Assembly (NCBI RefSeq): GCF_017498085.1
Contig: NZ_JAGBKM010000001.1
Span: forward strand, 1-64,000
Direction of reading: 5' to 3'
Length of the DNA: 64,000 nucleotides
DNA from: Psychrobacter coccoides
GTDB taxonomy: Bacteria > Pseudomonadota > Gammaproteobacteria > Pseudomonadales > Moraxellaceae
A program made the translations under genes and the position numbers. Positions 49,254 to 57,748 of this stretch are shown here, one piece after another (positions within the stretch are counted from its first letter, which is position 1; every line of letters begins with the position of its first letter). The notes beneath the pieces were generated by a model, which was not told the DNA's origin, made no database searches, and saw only the letters and a list, made by a program, of their open reading frames with translations.

Positions 49254-52083
49254 CGCCACCGACTGCACCGAGCGTAGCTATACCTGCTTATTGACTGAAT
49301 GGCTGCAAGTGCGTGAGCAGTACCCAACAGCACGACTTTACAAAGACAGCATCTGTCTGCAAAACGATATCACACCTAAAACCAAAGCGGATGCGTGGGC
49401 GCTAAAAGATGTCACGGGTGACTATCAGGTATTGTGTCACGCAGGAGATCCGCTGACGCTTGGCATCATCGCTGCTGTCATATCGGTGGGTGTTGCCGTT
49501 TATACCTATTACAATATGCCCGAAGTAAATGCACCGCAAGATGTATCAGGCTCACCAAATAACAGCTTGGCACAGCGTCAAAACAAGCACCGAGTTGGCG
49601 AACGTGTGCCAACGATATACGGCAAGCGCAAAGTAATACCTGACCTGATATCACCTGTCTATCGATATTATAGTAACAACGTGCAAGTAGAAGAATGCTT
49701 GCTGTGTGTGGGTTCAGGTTGGTTTTCTATAGATGAGAACACCATCGATGAGGGTGAAACGCCTGTCAATACAATTGAAGGGGCGTCTCTTAGTGTTTAT
49801 GAACCCAATCAATCACTGGTCAGTCCAGCACCGCAAATTCAAATCGGTGGCGTGTTTGATGAGTTGCCGATCGTCACTAAACAAGTTAGCTCGATTGATG
49901 GAAAGCAGTCGTTGGTGCCGCCAAACAGTGGCAAACTTATTTATCATAATATCAACATACTGGAGACAGGTGAGATAAAAGCTGACGGCTATGCTTATAT
50001 GGAAACGATTAGGTTTTGGAGTAACTCTCAGCAAGACTGGGTTTATTTAGAGTCGCCACGAACGGCTGACTTCACAGGCGTTTTTAGCTCTGGTGAGGGT
50101 ATCATCATTGAAAATGCTATTTATGGCGCAGTCGAAGATGCTGTTTTATCAGGCAATAGCGATATATCAATGGATGGTGTACTAACCATAGCTAGCACAA
50201 GAGATATTACCAATCCAGATGCTTATAAAAAAATAAAGATATCAGCATTATTAATCGATGACGTTACTAACGGTAAGTTGGATCTAGCGGGTGATTATGA
50301 TGTGGATAGCATTGTAAAGACAGGTGGTTCAGGAAATTACTTTTATGAAGTAACACTATCGCCTAGTTACAACAGCTCAAACCCAACCTTCTCACTGATG
50401 ACCGCTGATGCTGTTGGTGTTGTTGCATCGGTGCTCACGAAGAACGAAAGCAATATTGATTTAAGCGGTCAGTACACGGTGGGTAGTACGTCACCTACAT
50501 CCATTACCTTAGTCAATCCAAGCGCTGTAAATAGCGATTGGAATCGGGTAAGCGACCTGACAGCACAACAAAAATCTGAGTTCTTAAAAAGGAAAGTAAC
50601 CTTTAGAGGGTCGGCTGACAACTGGATTGGTTGGTATTACGCAGGCAACAAAGACAGTACTGGCTTTATCGTTAACTTCTTGGCTCAAAACGGTATTTAT
50701 GAAGAAGATAGAGCTAAGCAAGTCGCAATCGAAATAGAATACCAAATGATTGTCAATGAAGTGCCCACTGGTCAGGTTTTTAGATACGGCGATATCATGC
50801 AAGGCGTTGCCAACAATCGCAATCCTATTGGCCTAACCATGCGTCAAGAGTTGCCAAACGCTGGCAAGTTTAGATTTCGCGTCAAGCGTGAAAACGATAA
50901 TGGCAGCGGCTCTAGCTTGATTGATGATGTGGTGTTTGAGTCAGCCTACAGTTATTACCAAACCAAAAAGTCAGTTTATGAGCATGACACCATCGTCAGG
51001 CTTAAGCGCATGGCAATCGGATCTGGTACCAATGCTAGCGAATTAAACATGGAAGCCCATCGCAAGCTTAATACGCCTGATGGGTTTTTACCGACCAGTA
51101 ACTTTGCTGACATAGCGATTGACATGGCGCTGGATCAGTACAACGGACGCATGAGCCCAAGCGAAGTCGATAGCAATTCCTTTTACGACCTGAGCGCAGA
51201 GATAGCCGCTTACTTTGGTACCGATAAAGCGTGTGAGTTTAATTACACGTTTGATGATAAGTACAGTAGCTATCAAGAAATGATATTCACCGTTGCTGAA
51301 GCCGTGTTTTGCACCGCCAGACGAGAAGGTGGTTTGCATTATTTTAACTTTGAGCGCGAAACACCTAATAGCCTGGCACTATTTAACCATCGCAATATCG
51401 CACCAGAAAGCATGGTCATAACCGAGTTCTTTGGTGTCCAGGATAACTATGATGGTATTGAGTTTAAATGGCGTGACCCATCGGACAACTATGGCGAAGC
51501 TATTATCAGGCTGCCAGACGAGCTGCGCACCAATTACAAAACCATCGAAAGCCAAGGCGTAACCAACAACGTGCAAGCGCATTTCCTTGCGAATCGTGCA
51601 TGGAATAAGCTGAAATACAATCGTAAGGCGATAGAGTTTACCGCATACGGTGAAGGCGACTTGGTGACGCGTATGGATAGAATCGCGGTCGTTGATTCGA
51701 CCGTGCCGATACTGTGCAGTGGTCAGATTGAAAATCAAGAAAACACGGTGCTCACGCTTGATTATCCTGTCAGCTTAGATGCTGGCAAGAACTATGTTAT
51801 TCATCTGCAACTCAAAAACAGCACGGTCGATGTGATTGAGATTGTCGGTCAGCTTAATGATTATCAAATCCAAGTGGCACGCATACCCGCACTGTCACTT
51901 GTGACCGATGGTGTGACGCACGCTGTCTTTAATATCACCGAAGCGGATAACACTGAATACGATGCGTATCTGATCAGTGAGAAATCATCGAAAGCGCTGT
52001 TTGAGTCAACGATAAGCGCCATGTCATATGACAGCAGGTATTACCCAAACGATAAAGACTATATCAACGGCTTAATAACCTAA
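49222..52083 (+). CDS. Tail tip/host specificity protein (J-like)
   Basis: The 953-residue protein is the central tail tip protein. A hydrophobic segment near residues 78-92 (LTLGIIAAVISVGVAVYTYY), as in lambda I/J-type fusions, precedes QNKHRVGERVPTIYGKRKVIPDLI. The middle is beta-rich and variable. Residues 680-830 hold the conserved baseplate-hub-like part (REGGLHYFNFERETPNSLALFNHRNI, EFTAYGEGDLVTRMDRIAVVD). It lacks the long fibronectin-type tail of lambda J, whose receptor role may be taken by the next gene. Confidence 0.88.
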   Translation: MTLKIFHNELDATDCTERSYTCLLTEWLQVREQYPTARLYKDSICLQNDITPKTKADAWALKDVTGDYQVLCHAGDPLTLGIIAAVISVGVAVYTYYNMPEVNAPQDVSGSPNNSLAQRQNKHRVGERVPTIYGKRKVIPDLISPVYRYYSNNVQVEECLLCVGSGWFSIDENTIDEGETPVNTIEGASLSVYEPNQSLVSPAPQIQIGGVFDELPIVTKQVSSIDGKQSLVPPNSGKLIYHNINILETGEIKADGYAYMETIRFWSNSQQDWVYLESPRTADFTGVFSSGEGIIIENAIYGAVEDAVLSGNSDISMDGVLTIASTRDITNPDAYKKIKISALLIDDVTNGKLDLAGDYDVDSIVKTGGSGNYFYEVTLSPSYNSSNPTFSLMTADAVGVVASVLTKNESNIDLSGQYTVGSTSPTSITLVNPSAVNSDWNRVSDLTAQQKSEFLKRKVTFRGSADNWIGWYYAGNKDSTGFIVNFLAQNGIYEEDRAKQVAIEIEYQMIVNEVPTGQVFRYGDIMQGVANNRNPIGLTMRQELPNAGKFRFRVKRENDNGSGSSLIDDVVFESAYSYYQTKKSVYEHDTIVRLKRMAIGSGTNASELNMEAHRKLNTPDGFLPTSNFADIAIDMALDQYNGRMSPSEVDSNSFYDLSAEIAAYFGTDKACEFNYTFDDKYSSYQEMIFTVAEAVFCTARREGGLHYFNFERETPNSLALFNHRNIAPESMVITEFFGVQDNYDGIEFKWRDPSDNYGEAIIRLPDELRTNYKTIESQGVTNNVQAHFLANRAWNKLKYNRKAIEFTAYGEGDLVTRMDRIAVVDSTVPILCSGQIENQENTVLTLDYPVSLDAGKNYVIHLQLKNSTVDVIEIVGQLNDYQIQVARIPALSLVTDGVTHAVFNITEADNTEYDAYLISEKSSKALFESTISAMSYDSRYYPNDKDYINGLIT

Positions 52084-52108
52084 ACCAATAACCAATAAAT
52101 TAAACAAC

Positions 52109-52134
52109 GCCCTCAATTTTGAGGGCTTTTTTTT
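52109..52134 (+). terminator. Intrinsic terminator after the tip protein gene
   Basis: GCCCTCAA and GAGGGC enclose a T-rich loop and are followed by eight T. Confidence 0.88.
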
Positions 52135-52146
52135 GGAGCTTAAAAA

Positions 52147-53601
52147 ATGGCTAATGAAATCACACTCAAAGCATTGCAAGACGCAAGCGTTGACGCGAAG
52201 TCGCTAGAAGAAGTGGTTAACGGTAATGAGTCAAAACAGGTCACAACGCGACTAGGTGAAAGTTACCCATCGGTTAAAAAAGCCATTTCACAAATGTTTG
52301 AAAACGGCGGCTTACCTGCTACGCCTTTTGCGACTAAGGCTTTAATGGAGGCGAGCGCTCTAATTGACGGTGATTATGCACTGGTCACCGACGATACTAC
52401 AACATCCAACAACGGCTACTACCAAAAGCAATCAGGCTCATGGGTTTTTCTTCAGTGGAATCCATCAAAACAGCTTACAACATACTACTCCGATGTAATG
52501 CAGTACGGGCCGCCATCTGATGTTGTTTTAGTTGAGAGTGATAATTTATATAACTCATCCATCAAGAGTAATGACGTTTACATAAAAAATCGAGGCTCGG
52601 TTATCACTGCTTTAAGCGGGTCTCAAATAGGTGCCTTGCCTGTTGTCAGCGGTCAATACTGTGTTATTTTTAGCAGCTTCACCCAGTCTTTCGTATTACC
52701 GTCCGTTAGTAATAGCATTGACATGAGTGTGGGTAAAGAAGTGCAAGTGCTTACAGGTATCAACTCAACGACAGTGAGTGCAGGTATTTACAGATTAGAG
52801 TTTACGATACCTAGCGGATTTAGTTACCTGCTTTTTAACACAAAAGTGGGTACTACTGTTGCAGACCCATTTTTTGTTGGTTTGTATAACTCGCAAATAA
52901 GCAAGATTGGCAGTGCTGATATTGTTGATAAGGCAGCTAGGGCTATGATAAAGCCCTCAGTTCTGACTAATAAAAAGTGGGCAGCGATAGGTGACTCAAT
53001 AACTGAGCATAATTTTAGAGCTAACAAAAATTATCACGACTACATTGCTGACGATATAAATAGCTTAGCAGTTATAAATTATGGCATCAGCGGCACAGGT
53101 TATTTTGATAGATACAATATTGCTGACACTATTACGCAAACAGATTTTGATTATCTAACCGTGTTTTGGGGCACAAATGACTGGGGTAATCAAAAATCGA
53201 CTAACCAAAAACTGCTAGGTGGTTTTTTAGATACTGGTACAACAACGATAAGCGGCTGTATCAATACAGCCCTAATGGGACTGATTACTAGGTTTTACGA
53301 TAAAAAAATAGCAGTGATAACGCCATTGCCGCGCATCACAAATTGGGGCGATAACGCCGCAAATAATGCTTACGGATATACACTCAAGCAGCTTGTAGAT
53401 TTGATTAAGCGGTATTGTAATCACTATTCAATCCCATGCCTTGATTTATATCATGAGAGCAATTTACCCGTATGGATCCCTGCTGCGAATACAGAGTATT
53501 TTACAGCGCCTAATAATAGTGACCCAGATGGCTTACACCCAAACGATGCGGGGCACAAGATTATTGCTAATAAAATAAAAGCGTTTTTAGAATCTATGTA
53601 A
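52147..53601 (+). CDS. Tail fibre with C-terminal SGNH/GDSL hydrolase
   Basis: The first 110 residues look like a fibre attachment region (ITLKALQDASVDAKSLEEVVNG, a GGYY-like NGYYQKQSGSWVFLQW). A beta-rich middle leads to an SGNH hydrolase domain from about residue 275. It has GDSIT with Ser284, YGISGTG as block II, GTNDWG with Asn344 and DPDGLHP with Asp461/His464. Such fibres often remove acetyl groups from host surface polysaccharide. The coding region is more AT-rich than its neighbours, as expected of a frequently exchanged host-range gene. Confidence 0.88.
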   Translation: MANEITLKALQDASVDAKSLEEVVNGNESKQVTTRLGESYPSVKKAISQMFENGGLPATPFATKALMEASALIDGDYALVTDDTTTSNNGYYQKQSGSWVFLQWNPSKQLTTYYSDVMQYGPPSDVVLVESDNLYNSSIKSNDVYIKNRGSVITALSGSQIGALPVVSGQYCVIFSSFTQSFVLPSVSNSIDMSVGKEVQVLTGINSTTVSAGIYRLEFTIPSGFSYLLFNTKVGTTVADPFFVGLYNSQISKIGSADIVDKAARAMIKPSVLTNKKWAAIGDSITEHNFRANKNYHDYIADDINSLAVINYGISGTGYFDRYNIADTITQTDFDYLTVFWGTNDWGNQKSTNQKLLGGFLDTGTTTISGCINTALMGLITRFYDKKIAVITPLPRITNWGDNAANNAYGYTLKQLVDLIKRYCNHYSIPCLDLYHESNLPVWIPAANTEYFTAPNNSDPDGLHPNDAGHKIIANKIKAFLESM

Positions 53602-53650
53602 TAACCACTCATTCGATAAGCTTTATTTTTTCTAAAATCTAGGAGGGGCT

Positions 53651-54172
53651 ATGGACATCAAACAGACAATCATGCGCATGCTGTTGTTTAATCGCTGGTT
53701 GTGCAAATCAGAATCAGCACGTAAGACAAGCAGGCTAATCGCAAGACTAAAGCGCTACTTAGCGATCAGCATTACTTTTGCTGAGCTTATCAATGCTGTT
53801 TTTATAATTGGATTTAGTAATGTTTTTATATACAGAAAAGCATTGACTGGCGGTGGTCTTAATTTGCCCAGTTACACAGTTTTTAATCAAGTGTCGACTT
53901 GGTATTTCTTTGCATTTTTTCTGCTGGGTCTACTGCAGATAGCATCGATGCTGATACCCTCGCTACGCGCTGTTAAATCGAGTGGTCTTTGCATGATAGC
54001 GTCATCATTAGTGTGGGGCGTAGTAACAGGCGCTTATTACGCATCACAAAACGGCATGGTAACACCTGCTACAGTTATTATAGGGACGTGGGCCGTAGCG
54101 GTGTTTTTTATGGGTAATAAAATAATCAAACGGGCTATGCTAAAAGAGCGAGTTACCAATGAGGAGACGTAA
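53651..54172 (+). CDS. Phage membrane protein (173 aa)
   Basis: Four hydrophobic segments lie at about residues 38-60, 83-102, 113-130 and 138-155, after a basic N terminus. The position between tail fibre and holin suggests a lysis- or exclusion-related role. No family was recognised with confidence. AGGAGG upstream is a strong ribosome site. Confidence 0.6.
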   Translation: MDIKQTIMRMLLFNRWLCKSESARKTSRLIARLKRYLAISITFAELINAVFIIGFSNVFIYRKALTGGGLNLPSYTVFNQVSTWYFFAFFLLGLLQIASMLIPSLRAVKSSGLCMIASSLVWGVVTGAYYASQNGMVTPATVIIGTWAVAVFFMGNKIIKRAMLKERVTNEET

Positions 54173-54507
54173 TGACATTCGTGGCAGAGATAATAGCGTC
54201 TTTTACTCCTCAGGTGCTATTTGGCATGTTTGGCGGGCTAGTTGGCGGTATCTACGGCATCAACAAAAAAGGCTATGAGTTAAAAATATCGGCAATATTA
54301 CTGTTTACAGCAGTGATTGCAGGCAGTGCAGTCGCTGAGCTCTTACATAAGAAGTTCGCACTGGATTATATCTTCCCTATATTCTTAATCTCAATACCAG
54401 CAGGATCCTTTTCAGGGTATTTGATGGTTGCGCTAGACATAGCAAGTCCTAAGCTTGCAAAGGCTGCAATCGATAAAGCTGGTAAAAAGGCAGTCGATAA
54501 ATTATAA
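54172..54507 (+). CDS. Putative holin
   Basis: The 111-residue protein has three hydrophobic segments and a basic C-terminal tail (AAIDKAGKKAVDKL), resembling the Phage_holin_8-like group. It is placed directly before the endolysin and would form the membrane holes that release or activate it. The ATG overlaps the previous stop. Confidence 0.75.
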   Translation: MTFVAEIIASFTPQVLFGMFGGLVGGIYGINKKGYELKISAILLFTAVIAGSAVAELLHKKFALDYIFPIFLISIPAGSFSGYLMVALDIASPKLAKAAIDKAGKKAVDKL

Positions 54508-54527
54508 ACAATTAGCATTAAGCATAG

Positions 54528-54548
54528 CCCCAATTTCGGGGTTTTTTT
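54528..54548 (+). terminator. Short intrinsic terminator after the holin gene
   Basis: CCCC and GGGG enclose a short AATTTC loop and are followed by seven T. The stem is short, so termination may be partial. Confidence 0.55.
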
Positions 54549-54573
54549 AATGCCTACAATGAGGTAAGAAAAC

Positions 54574-55068
54574 ATGAACGTATTTGATAATATTTTTGAT
54601 AGATTGATGAAGCATGAAGGTGGCTACGTCAATCACCCAAACGACCCAGGCGGCGAAACCATGTACGGCGTAACAAAGCGAGTAGCACAAGCGCATGGAT
54701 ATTACGGCCCAATGCGCAGCTTGCCAAAATCCACTGCGAAAGCAATTACTGAAAAGTCGTACTACAAAGCAGTGAAGGGCGACCAGTTGGACCGCTTGAT
54801 TGCGTGGCAGTTGACAGATGCTGCATACAATCACGGCAATAGACAAGCAGTTAAGTTTTTACAGCGTGCAGTCGGCGCTAGTGCAGATGGTCTAATCGGA
54901 CCCCGAACACTGGCAGCAGTTGAAAAAATGGATAAAAACGATGTGGTGTTTTTATTCAATGCTGAGCGTATCGAGTTTTATACTCGCCTGCGCACATGGC
55001 AGACTTTTGGTCGCGGCTGGGCACGTCGTGTAGCGGGTAATCTCCGCTTTGCTGCAGCTGATAATTAG
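54574..55068 (+). CDS. Endolysin, glycoside hydrolase family 108
   Basis: The 164-residue enzyme has the GH108 motif KHEGGYVNHPNDPGGETMYGVT with catalytic Glu15, and a C-terminal PG_binding_3 region (GASADGLIGPRTLAAVE). It cleaves the glycan strands of peptidoglycan. No signal-arrest sequence is visible, so it depends on the holin. Confidence 0.94.
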   Translation: MNVFDNIFDRLMKHEGGYVNHPNDPGGETMYGVTKRVAQAHGYYGPMRSLPKSTAKAITEKSYYKAVKGDQLDRLIAWQLTDAAYNHGNRQAVKFLQRAVGASADGLIGPRTLAAVEKMDKNDVVFLFNAERIEFYTRLRTWQTFGRGWARRVAGNLRFAAADN

Positions 55069-55076
55069 GATTTATT

Positions 55077-55424
55077 ATGCTTACATGGTCATTGATTAAG
55101 GTCTACTGGCGACCGATAGCCGTATTACTGTTTACCGTGCTAACAATAGCGCTTATCTACTGGTACGGTGCCAGTCAGTACAATAAGGGCTATAAAATCG
55201 CTGCCATCGAAGAACAAGCTAAGCTTGATGTATTGATAGTTAAGCACGCCAAACAAGCGGCCGAAGCGTCAGGGAAGTATCAGGCGCTTAAGTCAGCACG
55301 TGAAAAAGAGCGGGGAGTTAAGTATGTTGAAGTTGAAAAGATTATCGAGCGTCCTGTTTATCTTAACGAGTGTATTGATGACGACGGCTTGTCACAGATT
55401 AACAGTGCCATTGCCAGTAAGTAA
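55077..55424 (+). CDS. Inner-membrane spanin (Rz-like)
   Basis: The 115-residue protein has a short basic N terminus, one membrane helix (PIAVLLFTVLTIALIYWYGA) and a periplasmic helical part (EEQAKLDVLIVKHAKQAAEASGKYQALKSAREKE) ending with conserved Tyr/Cys (VYLNECIDDDGLSQIN). It is the i-spanin that, with the overlapping Rz1, fuses inner and outer membranes at lysis. Confidence 0.85.
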   Translation: MLTWSLIKVYWRPIAVLLFTVLTIALIYWYGASQYNKGYKIAAIEEQAKLDVLIVKHAKQAAEASGKYQALKSAREKERGVKYVEVEKIIERPVYLNECIDDDGLSQINSAIASK

Positions 55425-55584
55425 TATCTCACCTGACCTGATGCAGCCGTGTGCTGATTTAAAACTACTGACAGGCAACACGGGTGCACACATGACACGC
55501 TGGGCTATAGATACCAGTTATCAATATAAGGACTGCCAAGCACGACATCAGGGCTTAATTGATGCGGTTGGAGTTCAGGAATAA
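55324..55584 (+). CDS. Outer-membrane spanin lipoprotein (Rz1-like)
   Basis: The ATG at 55324 lies inside Rz in another frame with GGGGAG upstream. The 86-residue product has a lipoprotein signal peptide (KRLSSVLFILTSVLMTTAC) and a short periplasmic part with CADLKLLTGN and KDCQARHQGLIDA. The overlapped Rz/Rz1 layout is characteristic of two-component spanins. Confidence 0.87.
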   Translation: MLKLKRLSSVLFILTSVLMTTACHRLTVPLPVSNISPDLMQPCADLKLLTGNTGAHMTRWAIDTSYQYKDCQARHQGLIDAVGVQE

Positions 55585-55610
55585 TTACACCGCAATGTCT
55601 AAAACGATGC

Positions 55611-55630
55611 ATCCTGTCAAAATCCTGTCA
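55611..55630. promoter_or_regulatory. Candidate integrase arm-type sites, right end
   Basis: ATCCTGTCA occurs twice, 11 bp apart, just inside attR and matches the repeats inside attL (19953-19963). Confidence 0.55.
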
Positions 55631-55659
55631 TAAAAAAAGCCAACCACCTAAGTGATTGA
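55631..55659 (-). terminator. Phage-supplied ssrA terminator
   Basis: On the minus strand CAATCAC and GTGGTTG form a stem followed by GGC and seven T, 17-35 bp past the 3' end of ssrA. It replaces the original terminator, which was displaced to 19786-19822 by the insertion. Confidence 0.7.
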
Positions 55660-55672
55660 CTTGATTTAAAAT

Positions 55673-55702
55673 ATTTGGTGGAGATGGCGGGAGTTGAACC
55701 CG
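55673..55702. other. attR core (ssrA 3' end)
   Basis: This 30-bp sequence is identical to attL and includes the tmRNA acceptor-stem 3' strand and T-arm (encoded on the minus strand). Integration here keeps the tmRNA sequence intact. Confidence 0.93.
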
Positions 55703-56034
55703 CGTCCGCCAGCACTACGCTCATGACTCTACATGTTTAGTTTCTGTCTTTAGTTTTAGTCCGCACCGATCCGACAGTCAGGATGGATTGGACGAGTCTC
55801 TAAGTTTGAACCCAAGCGATTGAGACAATCACTTGTGGCGAACCTATATACGGACGCTTCAACTGGGCTGGTCAACTATAGGTAATCGGCAGCGCAGTAA
55901 GCAGGGTTTAAGCTGCTAGAGCGTAAGTTTCGTCGTTTGCGACTATAACAATATATGTTTGATTTACGAGAGGACATATACTCTCGACATGCATCATTGA
56001 GTTTCATCACCAGCGTCGAAGCCAGAACATCCCC
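55676..56034 (-). ncRNA. ssrA: Transfer-messenger RNA
   Basis: The 359-nt tmRNA starts GGGGATGTTCTGGCTTCGAC and ends GTTCAACTCCCGCCATCTCC followed by ACCA, so CCA is encoded. The tag frame at 55908-55940 reads ANDETYALAA followed by TAA. tmRNA with SmpB rescues stalled ribosomes and marks the products for proteolysis. The last 27 nt are part of the phage attR, so the 3' end present is of phage origin. A strong promoter lies upstream. Confidence 0.97.
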
Positions 56035-56047
56035 AATAAGACAGAGT

Positions 56048-56076
56048 ATTATATCGCACTATCATTTATATTACAA
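56048..56076 (-). promoter_or_regulatory. ssrA promoter
   Basis: On the minus strand TTGTAA (56071-56076), 17 bp and a perfect TATAAT (56048-56053) precede the mature 5' end by 13 bases, which leaves a short leader for RNase P to remove. Confidence 0.8.
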
Positions 56077-56271
56077 GAAAATATAGCGCTTGGTTACATA
56101 TAATATCATTAGCTTAAATCTAAGTAATTAGTTTTAAGCTAATAGATATATGTGGCTTACTTCGCTCAATTTCAAGGTATATCTTTTAAATACTTTTTAA
56201 CGTTATTTAAAAACCAAAAGCTGACCTATCAGACCTACTTAGTTTATGACAAGTAATAGCGCCAAAAAATA

Positions 56272-56304
56272 AAAAGAGAGCCAATATAGTACTGGCTCTC
56301 TTTT
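56272..56304. terminator. Bidirectional terminator after rplI
   Basis: AAAAGAGAGCCA and TGGCTCTCTTTT form a 12-bp stem across a nine-base loop. It ends the rpsF-rpsR-rplI transcript. The 230 bp between this and ssrA otherwise hold only the ssrA promoter. Confidence 0.9.
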
Positions 56305-56329
56305 AGAATAAATCAAAGCTTACTAAAGA

Positions 56330-56842
56330 TTACTCTTCAGAAGTCTCTTCATTATCGTCTTCTGCTTCATCTTCAGCTAGATCTTCATTATCACCATCTT
56401 CAGAAAGAATAGTGACTAAAATGTTAGCAGTAACGTCATGATGCAGCTGAATGTCAACGTTATATTCACCTACTTGACGTAGCGTACCTTCTGGAAGCTT
56501 CACTTCAGAGCGATCCACTTCTAAGCCAGAGTTGGTTAGTGCTTCAGCGATATCACGAGTACCGATAGAGCCGAATAGCTTGCCTTCGTCACCTGATTTG
56601 GCACGCATAATAACATTAACGTCAGTTAAGGCTTCAGCACGCTCTTGAGCAGTGGCGATTTCTTTGGCTTCTTCAGCTTCAAGCTCAGCACGACGTGCTT
56701 CAAACTTTTCAATATTAGCTTTGGTCGCAGGTAGCGCTTTGCCTTGCGGGATAAGAAAGTTACGTCCGTAACCTGGTTTTACATCGACAGTTTCACCGAG
56801 TTTACCAAGGTTGACGATACGCTGTAACAAAATAATTTGCAT
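56330..56842 (-). CDS. rplI: Ribosomal protein bL9
   Basis: The protein starts [36 protein letters not shown], the bL9 signature. At 170 residues it exceeds the usual 148-150 because of a strongly acidic C-terminal tail (about 20 residues of Glu/Asp/Asn). It is the last gene of the rpsF-rpsR-rplI operon; no priB lies between. Confidence 0.97.
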   Translation of the reverse strand: MQIILLQRIVNLGKLGETVDVKPGYGRNFLIPQGKALPATKANIEKFEARRAELEAEEAKEIATAQERAEALTDVNVIMRAKSGDEGKLFGSIGTRDIAEALTNSGLEVDRSEVKLPEGTLRQVGEYNVDIQLHHDVTANILVTILSEDGDNEDLAEDEAEDDNEETSEE

Positions 56843-56867
56843 GAGTCATTCCTAGTTAACGGTTAAA

Positions 56868-57095
56868 TTACTGATGGTTGTCAGTATACGGAAGTAGCGC
56901 AAGAAAGCGAGCTTGCTTAATAGCAGTTGCTAATTGACGCTGATATTTTGTAGATGTACCTGTAATACGGCTAGGTACGATTTTACCATTTTCACTGATG
57001 TACTGTTTTAGCAATTCAACATCTTTATAGTCGATGTGAGTGATGCCTTCAGCAGTGAAACGGCAGAATTTGCGACGGCGATAAAAACGTGCCAT
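56868..57095 (-). CDS. rpsR: Ribosomal protein bS18
   Basis: The 75-residue protein ([53 protein letters not shown]) is bS18, which pairs with bS6 in the 30S platform. Length and position are normal. Confidence 0.98.
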   Translation of the reverse strand: MARFYRRRKFCRFTAEGITHIDYKDVELLKQYISENGKIVPSRITGTSTKYQRQLATAIKQARFLALLPYTDNHQ

Positions 57096-57111
57096 GAGTA
57101 TTCTCCTTTAA

Positions 57112-57510
57112 TTAGTCTTCACTGTTGTCGTCATTGTCGTTTTCACGACTGTCTGAACGACGAGTAGTCGCTTTGCGTGCACGCTTTTCATCGGCATTTT
57201 TAGCTAACTGCGACTCTTCAGTGATTGCTTCGTCACGGCGCATAACTAGGCTACGAATGATCGCGTCGTTATAACGGAATAACTCTTCAAGCTCAGCCAA
57301 AGTCTCACCGTTAGTTTCGATGTTGAAAAGAACGTAATGAGCTTTGTGAATCTTGTTGATTGGGTAGGCCAGTTGACGACGACCCCAATCTTCTAGACGG
57401 TGAATAGCGCCGCCATTGTCTTGAACCAATTTGATATAGCGTTCAACCATGCCGACCACTTGGTCGCTTTGGTCTGGGTGTACAATTAACACCACTTCGT
57501 AATGTCGCAT
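57112..57510 (-). CDS. rpsF: Ribosomal protein bS6
   Basis: The 132-residue protein starts [18 protein letters not shown] and has [28 protein letters not shown], then a charged tail (about 30 residues, ending DNDDNSED) that is longer and more basic/acidic than in E. coli without its glutamate extension. GGAGTCC lies before the ATG. It is the first gene of the operon. The upstream spacer may hold the S6:S18 leader, which I did not resolve. Confidence 0.97.
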   Translation of the reverse strand: MRHYEVVLIVHPDQSDQVVGMVERYIKLVQDNGGAIHRLEDWGRRQLAYPINKIHKAHYVLFNIETNGETLAELEELFRYNDAIIRSLVMRRDEAITEESQLAKNADEKRARKATTRRSDSRENDNDDNSED

Positions 57511-57690
57511 ATTGGACTCCTTACGGATTAGTAGCTATCAACCCTATGTTAATAGCAAGGAGATTTATAAGGTAAGCATTATGAGCAATAAAACAGATAA
57601 GCTTAGGATATAAAGCGCAGTATTATAACAGCTACCCAGCATGAATACAAAGCCTAATCAGGATGTCATCGAGAATAATTGCTTTATACA

Positions 57691-57720
57691 AAAAAAGCAC
57701 CGACTGAGCGCTGCTTTCTT
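57691..57720 (-). terminator. Intrinsic terminator of the GYF/RDD gene
   Basis: On the minus strand AAAGCAGCG pairs imperfectly with CGGTGCTTT and is followed by a T run, 29 bp past the stop. Confidence 0.7.
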
Positions 57721-57748
57721 GTCCAGGAAACGGCTGTGGGTCAGATCA

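Larger units (their letters stand above)
19826..55702. mobile_element. Temperate siphophage prophage integrated in ssrA
   Basis: The roughly 35.9-kb element lies between 30-bp direct repeats and carries every module expected of a lambda/HK97-like temperate phage: int-xis, repressor and operators, replication, packaging, HK97 head, long non-contractile-type tail (tape measure, frameshifted chaperones, tip protein J) and lysis. No inactivating frameshift was noticed in the core genes, so it may be inducible. Cleavage of the S24 repressor after DNA damage is the likely trigger. Confidence 0.93.
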
